The notes under the pieces are model-generated. The model saw nothing but the letters and a program-made list of their open reading frames with translations. It had not been told where the DNA came from and did no database searches. A DNA stretch of 64,000 nt from Taenia hydatigena (taxonomy: Eukaryota > Platyhelminthes > Cestoda > Cyclophyllidea > Taeniidae): the NCBI GenBank assembly GCA_036345935.2, contig JADWOT020001475.1, positions 58,982 to 122,981 on the forward strand, written 5' to 3'. The position numbers and the translations under genes were made by a program. Below, one piece after another: positions 1-11,545 of the stretch. Within the stretch, counting starts at the first letter, position 1. Every line of letters starts with the position of its first letter.

Positions 1-209
1 GGGTTAATACTAATCACATGCCAGAATCGCCCAGAATTTTAATCAATACATGATGACTGCCGTTCTGCGGTTTAACCACAAGTAATGTTAAAAAGAGGTC
101 CAAAAGGTCCCTCGCTCACTCATTAAATTGATCGTGAGGTTTTTTACAAGACTCCGCTCAAAATACCATCTCCACCGTTCAAATGCACGGCTATAGATGC
201 CCAATATGT
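1..209 (+). repeat. Left terminal inverted repeat
   Basis: Reverse complement of 3270-3478. It opens with GGGTTAATACTAATC and ends at CCCAATATGT. Differences seen are C/T near position 160 and C/T near 188. It may extend beyond the window. Confidence 0.9.
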
Positions 210-879
210 ATATAGTGCAATATGTATATGGTGCATGTAGTGCATAAAGAGATGTAAGCAATTTAGCGCCATTAATTCAATTGCTGGCAAGCATTATATG
301 CACTCATTTTACAGACGTGGTGAGGAGGAAAAATCATGATCAAACGAATAAAATCGAAATGAATACAACTAGTTAATTACTTTAAAAAGCACTTATGGCC
401 GTTTGGAGGGTGTGGTGGGTGACAGTTGATAGCGCATGATGGCAGTTTGTTAAGGCGCTTATCAATGGAGTGTGACATATGCGCGCAACATTCGAAGGAC
501 CACCATTAACCGCATCCTATAGACTAGTAGTTAAGCACAGAGGTTTCTTTCAAGGTTGTAATCTGATGCAGAGAATCCGAGACTCTGCGCCTTTTTAAAA
601 GATTCGACGACCATATTCGCACCACATGTCGATCGATTTGTTTAATAACGACTTGAAGTTCTTTTGTCAATAAAAGCTGCGTGAGATGGTAAAGGCACAG
701 GACAGCATTCTAGTGTCAGCAAGTCTGCAAACAGCCTTAGTATTTTCTTATGTGGGGAGCAATCCGCTTGTGCGTGGCATCTTTATACCTTGGAGCTCAA
801 AAACAGCCTTTACTTGTAATATGACTGAAAAATTGTTTTGTTGAGAGCGATCGATTCATGCTTAGCAAAACTTGGTCTA

Positions 880-3245
880 ACTGTCAAAACCACCATCCGT
901 GTAGGTGACGAGGCATAAGTAATTCACAGTAATAGATAATATGTTCCATTTAATGCAGATACAATTCAATGGAGCTCTTGACGTGATTGTCAATTAAAAT
1001 GCCGCCTATGGAAATAGTGAGAAAAAGATTGCATGTAATGCTGATGAATTTCGAAGCAATGCTATTTGTTTATCTGATATTTAGCAGCTGTCTTGCTTTG
1101 AAATATCACTGCAGTAATTTTTCTTTAAACTGTTCAGAGCTGAAAATACCGAATAACTTGAAAAAAGAAGCATGAGTGCATGAGTGCCCATACTCGACCC
1201 ACTGAATCACTAAACTAGACTCCCTTCACAGGCATTTGGTCACGATGGTGTCCATGTCAAAATCACAACAGTTTTTTTCCGGCTAAGTGCGTAAAGTGGG
1301 TGAATGCAATGTATGTCTTATAATTTCCTGTGAAACCTGTCACTTTATTATCTTGACTTAATCTATCTTATTCTTTTGTTTTCTCCAGGTGACCACACCT
1401 CTGAGAGCCTACTACCTTTCGACAACTACCTAAAGCGCATGCAGCAATAATGCCTAATGTCTCCGACTTGTCGCCACTCCTAAAGCGCTTTCGTTCTCTT
1501 CTACATTGTTAATAGTTATTATCACTCGCGGGTGCTGTAGGTGTCTTCACAACTGATGAAGGACAAGATTGCATACACATGATATGGCACCCAGTTTTGC
1601 TCTTCCACTTATTATTAAACATAGTTCTAATGTAAGGAAAGGAAGCAACTAACCGTTTTAATATTTTACATCGGAATACTGTGAGTTCCAATGTCAAATT
1701 CTATTATTTACTGGTGACATTCTCGTGCCATGCTGCATCGTACAGCCTAGAAAACAGCAACATTATGTTGCTTTCTACAGCCTAATTTCTGTTCTCAACG
1801 TTGCATTCATCTCCATGCATTGCACAATAATGCAATTTTGACCTTAGACTCCCAAAATTTCAATGCAAACCCACCCATACCTGTAGCGGGACAAAAATGA
1901 ACACACAGTAGCAAATGCAGGAATTTTGTGTTATTAAGCTAATGTCTGCTTGTGAAGCGCAGGGGTGGACGCACGTCCGATGATGGTAAGCTAAGTCGGC
2001 TCGAGGGAGAACTCTGGAACGCAAACAAGCAAATTTGGTCATCGCACTTGTATATAAGTGCATAATGCAGTTTGCCTAGTGCCTTATAAACACTCTTACT
2101 GTGTTGCTGTGGCATTGCTTGATCTATCTGAAGTACCGATGAAACGGCGTAATACAATGCGATGCGATGGTTGCTTTATTATATCCATCCAGCAAAAATT
2201 ACTTGACTTTATACAGTCAGACTGTCATGTAAAATCCTAAATGAACACACATACAAGGTCCGCGCATTGAGCGCTTTGCCTTTCGAGGGGATGCATTTAA
2301 AGTTAAAAGGTAAAACCTAGCGCAAGCATCACAAAGAACTTACAAATAATGCTCACAAAATAGCATGCGTCCTCATTCTACCAAATACTTCGCGCCAAAC
2401 AACTGCAAGGCAAAAGACATTAAAGCGTTACAACAAGCACTCGTTGCAAAGTAAGCCTAGCTGATAAAGAAATATCCACAGTAATGATGTGAACAAATAT
2501 GATCTAACATCTCCTCGAATGTAGGGTGTCTCACGAAGCATTCCGTGCAGTAGAAGCGTATTTCCGAACTCGCCATTCTTTGGGCTGGAGCATTTTAAAA
2601 TGAGACGTAACTTTCAAAGGAGGTTACGCGAGAAGCCAAAGCTACGGCCAAGGAACAGTGCACACAGAGGATTTTTATCGAATGATGACATGTTCACTTG
2701 CAAATATGTGTTCCGATGAAATGACTGAGAAGAGAGGCAAAGCTTGCGAAAACGTTGTGGCACAGACAGCACACATTGTGATTGTAGACTATTTTAAGGT
2801 TCGAAAAATGGTTTTACATATAAGACAGCTTAAGCCAAGAATAACGAATGGGTTTAGCAATTTTCCTTACCCCTTTTGATGCCACAAGAGCGTACCGTAG
2901 GATCGTTGGGACGTTTGGCAAAGCGGGCAATGCGGACCTAAGATTGCTTAAATGTGCCGAGCATGCGTAAAATAAGGAATTAAATTCGTAACCCGAATCT
3001 CTGATTTGCCCACTCACTGCGGATTTTATTATTATTTGAATTAAACAAGAGGTGTCCCACTCACTATGTTTTCTATTAATAACCTGATGTAAAATTAATG
3101 TGACTAAACATAAATGCTTAGGCACAACTGTAGTCCTTACTTATTTACTTATTCGTATGCACAGAAATGCGTGGGCATAAAAAAATGTATTTAAAAATGA
3201 GTGTCGCTAACCTTCATGCTCGGCAACCAGGTGTGCATAACCTAA
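880..3245. repeat. Duplicated locus, copy 1 (zinc-finger region)
   Basis: This block aligns in the same orientation with about 21490-23810. Matching stretches include 895-1000 against 21510-21625 (GTAGGTGNCGAGGCATA then TTGACNNGATTGTCAATT), 1225-1260 against 21885-21905 (GGTCACGATNNTGTC), 2040-2240 against 22625-22850, and the exon region 2353-2940. Substitutions and small indels are frequent outside exons. The copies are clearly old compared with the near-identical TIRs that surround copy 1. Confidence 0.75.
2353..3245 (-). pseudogene. C2H2 zinc-finger gene fragment inside the TIR element
   Basis: Reads on the minus strand as exons at 3245-3212 (tail of a finger, AHLVAEH), 2937-2871 (CPLC...WHQ), 2788-2702 (CCLC...HFIGTH), 2584-2480 (CTEC...HICSH) and 2402-2353 (ends VFGRMRTHAIL then TGA). 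The fingers keep the C-x2-C-x12-H pattern. The 87-, 105- and 50-bp exons have exactly the same lengths as in the copy at 23 kb. Lesions seen: the first finger is truncated by element sequence upstream of 3245; exon 2937-2871 has one extra G before its donor, so its phase no longer fits the next exon; exon 2788-2702 is followed by GCAAGT instead of GTGAGT. It is probably a captured and decaying fragment, although open reading across most exons leaves some doubt. No target or DNA-binding role can be read from sequence. Confidence 0.6.
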
Positions 3246-3269
3246 AGTGACGCGTTCAAGTGGCGCGAA

Positions 3270-3478
3270 ACATATTGGGCATCTATAGCCATGCATTTGA
3301 ACGGTGGAGATGGTATTTTAAGCGGAGTCTTGTAAAAAACCTCACGATCAATTTAATGAGTGAGCGAGGGACCTTTTGGACCTCTTTTTAACATTACTTG
3401 TGGTTAAACCGCAGAACGGCAGTCATCATGTATTGATTAAAATTCTGGGCGATTCTGGCATGTGATTAGTATTAACCC
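3270..3478 (-). repeat. Right terminal inverted repeat
   Basis: Exact-length partner of bases 1-209, ending in ATTAACCC. Sequence identity stops abruptly on the inner side at 3270. Inside, 3246-3269 is unlike the related locus at 23.8 kb, so the captured gene is cut off just before this repeat. Confidence 0.9.
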
Positions 3479-6400
3479 CACTTGAAATGCTCGCTACTTG
3501 GGATTATGTTCCGATTAAAGAATGATTTAAAATATATCCTTTTCTTTAGATAATGAAATATAGATATTTTGCTTCCTAGGAATTTCAAAATGATCTATTT
3601 TAGTATGCTCGAACCGAAATTTATTTTTTAACAGGAAGGTGAAAATACGCGTTTTCTAGTCTGAGGAGCATAAGGATGAACCAAAGGCAGTAAGCTACCT
3701 TCCAAGGCAATCCAAACTTATTGTTCAGCATTATGATGTCACAAACGCGTGCGTTATGATGCATGATGACTTAGGGCCCTTGACTGAATGCAGCTTCCCA
3801 TTTATCGACTTACATCTCACACTCTGATCGATAAGAATATGAAATTCATCGGGCAAATTTTGTTCTTCTGATGGCAAGAGCTTGGTTTAGAATGCAACCT
3901 TCCGCAATGAAAATAGATCAGTTGTTTGCATAGGCGACTTTTTATAACGGAGGCAAGGTCCGTGCCTCGCAGTTCAAGATAGCCCTTAAACTATACTTGA
4001 AAATTGGGAGTCAAGAGTGGGGAGAATGCTTCTCTTTTCCACTTCAGGGAGCAAACGTGGAGTTAGAATGAATGCGTGAATTTACATTGCTCTAAGTTGC
4101 AGCCTTGAATCCAATGTTTACTTGGTTTATTCAATGCGCGAATGTCGATCTCAACTGCGTTCAAGGTGCGCGAATTTACTAGCGCTATTGTCACGTTGCG
4201 GGATGTTGTTGAGCTCTGGATGCTCTAATCACATCTTTGTCTCATCGTTGCCATGAGTGCCAATCTTACCATATCAATAAAAGATGGCTTTTACTTGTCA
4301 ATAATCTGTGGCTGCTGCTTCGTTGATCTTACCAATGGGTCAGAACCGAAAAAGGGCTTCGTTCTGCTAGGGTAGACATTCGCTACGTCCTTGCTTCATT
4401 AAATATCTCTAGCAACCATATTTTGAGGCATGAATATAACGGAAATGTCGATATATTACTAAGTGTCGAGACTAATATGTTCTAAAAGTTTTTCGAAATC
4501 AGACGTGGCTTTGGCAGCAGAAAAGTGCTTATTAATCACCGATTCCGTTGCATACGCAACGAAGTGAGTTCGCACAAACATGCATCTAGTTGAAAATTCT
4601 CGGCTTTAAATAAAACTCACTGAGGGGATTTCGGTGTCGAGTTTCTGGTGAAATGGGTGGTAACTCGACTACTGGTTTCCGATCAAAAGTTGACTTTCGA
4701 GATGATTGACTATGCAGGTGCCATATTTCGGTGCATATATAAGGTGATTAGATAAAAGCAACTGCCTGTTTCCATTTATTAAAATGGTGTGGCTGATAAT
4801 GAGTTTTGCCGTTAATTATGCTGGCTGATTTCGCACGCTCATTGACCCTTTTTTGCAAGAGTGAATTGTGTTGCTCATTTCTTCTCGCCTGCGATAAACA
4901 AGGCGGTGGAAGCTAAGATGCTGATCTAACTGTGCAGTTCCTTACTCGCTTGCAAGCACTTCTATAGTGTACCAGTTTGTGATGCCTCTGCCTGTCAATA
5001 AGTAAGATAAGGCATTGGCCTTTGAAACTGCAGCACGCAATTTTGTATTGCACAAAACGATGTGAGACAGTGGTTGCACTAAACAGACAAAAGTATGAAG
5101 AACCCGTGCCTGTCGCATGGCGCATACATTTGCTGACTATGCGCATTAGTTGCCTTAAGTTTGAAAACATGAGACGTTAGTCTTTTGAAGAGCTGTTAAT
5201 TTTTTCGCAAAGTGCTATAGTTTTCCTTTTTCTAATTACAATTGAGAAGGGCTACATTGCTTGTAATTTTTGCTAGCGCAACTTGCGTGGCTGTATTATT
5301 TGTCTTGCTATCTAAAAGCATACATAATCCAGAAGCGTCACTATTACTTTCAGCTCGTGTTTGCCCACCTTGGAGCCTACGAAGTTAGCTAGTGATTTGC
5401 AAGGTAAAGTGATTTCTGCGATGAAAGTCGTGCGCCACTACGTCAACAGCAGCAGAACTGAATTGAGATGCTTAAGGAGTATGTTCATGCTTTACAATTG
5501 TAGTAATTCTAGTTTCTGAATTTATTGGCAGTATAAAGTGCATACAGTTCCAAGTCGATGGCGCCTGATGAGCCTCGCAGTCGAATGGGGATGATAAAAT
5601 GGCGAATGTTTCCCTATTAGGCTATTTTCCACCACCGTTCTTTCCCCTTGATTATTATTATAGAACTGGTATCAATGCATTACCATGCTGAGGTGAATGT
5701 TTATTTAGGTGCTCTTACGCCAACCAAGACTAGGTTAAAGAAACTCTTCCCAAACTTCAGAAATAGGTAGGATATCTAATCGTGCATTCAAAGTGATTTC
5801 GAAGAAGCAGCTGTACAGATTGCAAAAAACTAAAAGCATATTCCCATAAGATTCATTCTTGGGGAGGTACTTTTAGTCTGCACTGAATGCCACTGCAATG
5901 AGATTGGTTTTGCGTATCTCGGCAGCGACAAGGAACTAGAGCCGGAGAAGACTGAATTACACCGCTTAAAAAGTCGTTTGTACTGTATCCGCATTGTGGT
6001 GAAAAAAATATCAGTCATATGGAAGGAATAACCACTTTAAACTTCAGTCGGCCAAGTGAGGAGTGCACGCTTGTTCACCCACAAAAAGTGATTAAGGCAC
6101 AGATATTTTCAGCGTTCTCTCTTACAAACTGAGGTGGCGCCCAACCAACTGTGCCTAATCTTTACGATTATTGCTGAATTCTGAGCAAAAAGTATTCTAA
6201 AGAAAATAACTCGCCATTAAGCAAAATGGCCCACTTGCTGCTAGAGGAAAGGCGCGTCTCGTTGCTTGCAATGAGATGACAAAGCATAAATAACACCCCG
6301 ATTCGAAATAGCTCAAAAGAATTGGCTTCAAATAAAAAGTCTGACATCTGACAGGCGTAGGCAAACTTACCCATAGAGAGGAGCAGAAACGCCTGCTTAC

Positions 6401-9400
6401 GACCGTAGTCTGTTAGACAGGAAGTGATGAGTGCCTCAGACCCACGAGGTCACAAGTGTGTGGACAATTCTATAATAGATACAATGAGTTGTTTATGTGC
6501 ATTGCATGTGTGGCAATACATATCAATCCTCAAAATAAACTACTCGCCCAGTCGGACAGGCATTTAAAAACAACCCTACACGCGTGCAAAAGTGCAGCAA
6601 CAAAATATTCATGGACTTCAAATCCTACTTTGCCCAATACGATACGAATGCTAGGCGAAAACCTAACTTTTGCTCTAGCTTTAGAACCAAGTTAAGCCTT
6701 ATTCTGTCTCAGCCAGTAGGTATGAAAAATCAGAGCGAGAATACCTGATTACCATGCCAGTAGTGGCTCATTTGTTTCCCAATTCCTAGCAAGTGAGTGC
6801 AACGAATTTTGTTGGAAATCGCACAAACTTTTTAGACCATCTCATGCATAATCGAACTTCCCGTGAATTGGCAGGAGCAGAAGTTCAAGCAATAACCTGG
6901 TGAATATTGTTGGGTCTAACTGCTTAAACACATTGGATATTTGGCAATGACGAAGGATAGTCTGCGTGCCGTTGACAAAACAGCGGCCTGGGATTTCCGG
7001 TAACAGACTGTAAAGTGATCACGATGCAAGACCAGAACCAACGCAACTCAAAATGTTTCGTCAAGTACTAGGGAGTCCATGTACGGAGTCGCGCAAGTCT
7101 GCTGCAGAATACAATCGTCCGTTTTCAGCGATCAGTTGGCCATCCCCACATTGTGAAATCATGGCAGGTGAGAGTAGCTTATGCAGAGAGTGGTCTATTA
7201 GGAACCGCGATGAATTTCGGAACACATAACATTAGCAATGGAAAATCGAATCCCACAAATAAGTAGGGGTCGAATAATGAGCGCCTTCAACGCCTTTTGA
7301 CAAGCTTGAAAAATTAAAAAGGCAAGTATTTAAGCAACGTTCGTAATGGAGAAGAAAAGATTTGCAGTTTGGCAAAACAGGCGTCTCGGAATCCCTCCTT
7401 TTATTATGCAAGACAACAACGATCGATTGGGCCACTTGTGCTCCAGGTCCCACCATCCCCAGAGGGCACTCAGTCTTTCACTCCAGACGTCCTGACTATC
7501 GATAACACACTGACGAGTTGCGTTACCAAATTCAAAGCCGCACCGAAAGACACTGAAGAAGTGGAGGTGACAACAGAACCATCAGCATTGCTGCCTTGAT
7601 TCCAGGAGAATTAAGACTCATCAGCAAATCGGTAGCAGCATTGACCTGCCACTTCCCATCGTAGTCATGGTTCCACGCCACCTAAAACAAAGTATAGTTG
7701 GTGGGCGAGAGTTATTAGTGGAATGCCGATTATGGTGAAAGAGGGGCACAATGGGAAGGACTAATTCAAAGACGCGGTGGTTATTCGCCTTTATACCGGA
7801 GACGGTACCTGTGCGAGCGCTGAGTATGGCATAAGGTGATAGAAATGTGGGGAGATTGTTGGGGATCCCGGCTTGATGGTTCTAATGACGGTACAGTAGC
7901 AAGACGCTCATGGAGGTATGGGCGTGCTGGTTTCGGTCACCACTTTTGCCTCATCGCACTCCTCACCTCTAAGGAAAATAGGGATAAGAGTGGAACGGAG
8001 ATTATTTGTTAATAGGGTATCGAGTTAGTGAATGAAAGTGACAACATGGAAGATGAACAGACTCACTATAAGGCACCGAAGAGTAGCCATATGCTCCAAA
8101 GCAAGGACAATAACCGAAAACCAACCGAAACTAACGGCAGGGTAAAGCAAAATTAAAGTGGCATTTGTAAGCAAATACAACCACACGAACACTATGCTGA
8201 ATTCGAGAAATGGGCCAGTTCAACATTCGTGCTTGACTCCCTCACTGTACGCTAAGTAGGCGCAAGGTTTTTACTTTATTCCCCGTGGTAAAATCTGTGG
8301 CCAAATCAACGTCAAGATCACCTCTGATCGCTTGCATAAGTGTGTCTACCACCAATTCTTTTTTCTCGTAAATTCATATGGATAAATTTTACCCCACATT
8401 GAGTACTCGGGGTGACTAAGAGGCATCTGCCTCCCCCTCCCCCACAACGCACGAACGCAATGCTTTCTGACGTGTGCTTGACAATCCTTGCAGCCATCTT
8501 CGACTTGGCGCAATGACACAGGCCGGGCAACACAGAAAATCAGTTTTTATTTAGCGACACCGATTCAACCCACCAAATCAATTCTGATGGCAATCAGTAC
8601 TCCATTAATGTTCGTTTTTCCGGTCCCATTGCGAAAATAAGTGGAACATAAGAAACAAATCAGAGACATTAGATGCCAATGGCAACGCTATTAGAATTTA
8701 ACAAAAATACAGAGAAGAAAATGAGATAAATCACAGCAGATACTATTACGATAGAGCTTCACGAAAGAAGAAGTGAACCAACGAGGGATAAGATGGACGT
8801 TACAGCTCTGCATGCTTACTGGCTGGCTTGTTTTCAACACATGGATTGAAGAGGGTAAACGCAGCCAAAATTTTAGTTCTACTGTCTGCTGCCAGCAGAA
8901 AACCTTCGCCTATCATTCTAAATCACCGCAGTAAAATCAATCCATTAAAGTTCTCTTTTACTATCAACACTTGGTGGGATCTGAAGACATTTAGTTGCTA
9001 AAGTGAAATTGTTGAGATGCTGATGAAGACAAGGAAGCGACGGACTGCAGATGCATGCGCCCATTTTATGCATAAATGTCAAATGTAGTTTCATAAGGGC
9101 AGATAACGACAACTGTCTAATATTTTACTGTATTGTCAGGTTGCGGAAAAGATTTTGAAAGCACTCTGCTTGTGGATTGAGTACTTATTCTGAAGGGAGA
9201 GCAGTAAATTTGAAGCGAGGGCGTTCACATGTGGGCATTTTGTGAAGTGGTAACAGTATCTATGGAATGCTCAAACCCATTCATAGCAGACTATAACTTG
9301 ATGGAGAAGGATATATGGCTAACAGACTTTGGCGTGCCTATTTTGACGACCTTAAAAAGAATTTAGAGCATTTTGGAATACAACGCTTATACATTAGCGA

Positions 9401-11470
9401 TCGCAGTGGATCACTGCTGCCACTTCTTTGTTTGATCAAAGGATTTAAGTGCAGAACGAGAAGCTACTTGTCAATGAAGACTTTAGGAACCGTAGACATT
9501 TTGAAAGGCTACAAAACATCATTTTCTTATTCCAAAAAGCATGGGTATGAAACGAAGGAGCAACAATCTATTTCTTTTAAAACACCTAAGATTTGTTTCT
9601 TGCTATAGTTCGGATCAGCTCCACTGATGGCTCTTCACTTATTGTTCCCGCACAACATTATTTTGCGTTAGGAACAGACAACACTTCTCAAGGCGAGATA
9701 AGACCCTTGATTGATTGTCGCTACCCAATTCAAAAGTCATATGGACAGGCATGGTGCGATTTAAGGGTGCTTGTACCAACAAATCAAGGAACCGTCTTTT
9801 TCTAAATTTGCGCATCCTCACTGTTTGATCAAAATGCGCGATTCGCTGGCGGCTAAAGGCGGGTTTGGACATTTCACAGATTAAATTGGAGGCATCTGTT
9901 GTGTGCACAAAACTAGTAGAAAGTAGGGCAGAACAGTTATTGATAAAACAAGAAATAGTTAATAGTCAATTTTAGTTACATCCGATGATAATGGGCGAAA
10001 CACGAGCGTGTGCAGCTTGAATGAAATCCTTCGAAGGTAAATGCATTTAGTCTCTCCGCCAAGGGTAGGAAATCCATGGGTCTCATCTCAGCAAGTCACA
10101 AGCTTCATGGCGCTAAATTGTTTAGTCGCTTCAGTTGCAGAATTTTATGGGGCTATTAACAGCATCATTTTGATTAACTTGTCTAATTCGGTGGAATCAG
10201 CCGCTTAGCCTTCTCGGACCTCACTTAGACTACTGTAAGGTGTAGGCTAGCAACCGATGGAATCCAACTCGCATCACTCTAATGAAAGCCGAGATTAAAG
10301 AAGGGATGCTCCTAATAACTGTGTCTGAGACAACTGACTAAAAGCGTTATTACCAGAATTTTATAGCATTATACTGAGAACTTCGGAATCGTCAATTTAT
10401 CCCAATGATCAAAGATGAACTGAAGACTGGGATTCATTCTTTATAACCCTTCTCCTGTGCATCGTAAGAGTGCAAACCTATAATGCTTAACTTTACCAAA
10501 TCCGTCTTCTCCAAACCCTCTGGGTTTATCATAGGTAAAAAATAAGAGATGCATATCATCCATTTAATCAAGGTGTTTATGCGGTTACAATCGCCGTTAA
10601 AAGTAGCGCCATTAAATTTTAGACTACAAGTATTCAACTAAAGCATATGATTAGATGTGCTGACGAGCAAACATTTAATCAAATTTGAGGTGTCTCTAGA
10701 ATAAATAAAAGTGGTTTCGCAAAAGCTGGTTCCTGAGTGTCTGACTCATTTGTGACGGCCTACCAAATGAAGGATCACAAGTGAGAGACGAGGATTCTAC
10801 TGTCCTAGCCTAGACTACCCACCCGCTTACCCATTCCTTCCCTTCGCACACTTTTACGCACGGATCCCTCCACAGATCATTATGACAGTAGTGTTATTAC
10901 CCATTACTCATATCTATCTGCCTGCCATTTCCGCTCTCTACAGCAGCTTCTGCGGTGAGAGACCACAAAGACCACAATGCTACAAGGAGAGGAAGGTGGA
11001 TGTATCAGACATTTTTGATGGTGAGAGTTGTGCTAATGAGTTAGCGTAAAGACAACGACGGCTGTCTTTTGACGCCATGATGGAGTTTCTGACTCCAGAT
11101 GTATGCTCAAGTCACGTCGGTGTCAGCGTGCCTTACTCTATTCTCCCTTGTCTTTCTACTCCGCCATGCGGCCTGCAAAGCGCATTGCACTTGCATCCTG
11201 TCTGCACACTTCACTCTGTGATGCCCAATGAAGAAGATCGCAGGAGGCAGAGGGGGAAGGGTGATGAAGGAAAAGTGTGCATGTGATTACAAAGAATTAG
11301 TGCGACGCGCAGGAATGCCAAATGTTTACAACAGCATGGCTTTGTTGTGGCCAGCAGGAATGGATTAATTGAAGATGATGTGGTTACGATGCAGCGAACA
11401 TGAGGACACATGGCGAGTATAGGCAAAGCATCGAGTGACGCAGAAGAGGTCGCAAAAGCTCTACCACCAC
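3479..11470. other. No gene recognised
   Basis: About 8 kb of AT-rich sequence. Open frames are short (under 100 codons), lie on both strands, and lack recognisable motifs or consistent flanking splice sites. A slightly GC-richer patch at 7370-8000 has overlapping frames, but none could be assigned to a family. A stretch near 3605-3620 weakly resembles 24185-24200 and is too short to count. Confidence 0.5.
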
Positions 11471-11474
11471 AGCC

Positions 11475-11545
11475 ACGGGAATGGTTTGAACCCGCAACCT
11501 CCTGAGTGAATGCCCGACGCGCTATCCCCAGCGCCTATATAGCTC
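11475..11545 (-). repeat. tRNA-like sequence (possible SINE head)
   Basis: On the minus strand an A-box-like TAGCGCGTCGG (11524-11514) is followed about 32 bases later by a B-box-like GGTTCAAACC (11492-11483), the spacing of internal RNA polymerase III promoters. The T arm pairs only in part, and no acceptor stem closes the structure. This is therefore a tRNA-derived repeat or relic and not a functional tRNA. It continues with GTGGCTGTGGTGGTAGAGC downstream, which may be the SINE body. Confidence 0.5.

Larger units (their letters stand above)
1..3478. mobile_element. Long-TIR DNA element enclosing a zinc-finger gene fragment (left end cut by window)
   Basis: Bases 1-209 and 3270-3478 are inverted copies with only two mismatches seen and no gaps, so the enclosed 3.5 kb behaves like a DNA transposon with long terminal inverted repeats. 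No transposase could be read between them. The interior instead holds a block (about 880-3245) homologous to 21.49-23.81 kb, including zinc-finger exons on the minus strand, while the TIRs are absent from that second locus. This is the layout of a non-autonomous element that picked up host gene sequence (Pack-type). The outer boundary and target-site duplication cannot be checked because position 1 is already inside the repeat. Bases 210-880 have no recognised content. The alternative is an inverted duplication, or an assembly palindrome, around a duplicated gene. Confidence 0.7.

Noticed and set aside
3481..4500. Apparent continuation of the copy 1/copy 2 homology outside the right TIR (around 3600 vs 24190)
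   Set aside because: Only a run of about 15 bases matches. Neighbouring sequence does not align, so chance is the simpler explanation.
7369..7599. Overlapping open frames in a GC-richer patch, considered as a retroelement gag-pol remnant
   Set aside because: No zinc knuckle, protease, reverse-transcriptase or integrase motif could be found, and the frames are short and interrupted.
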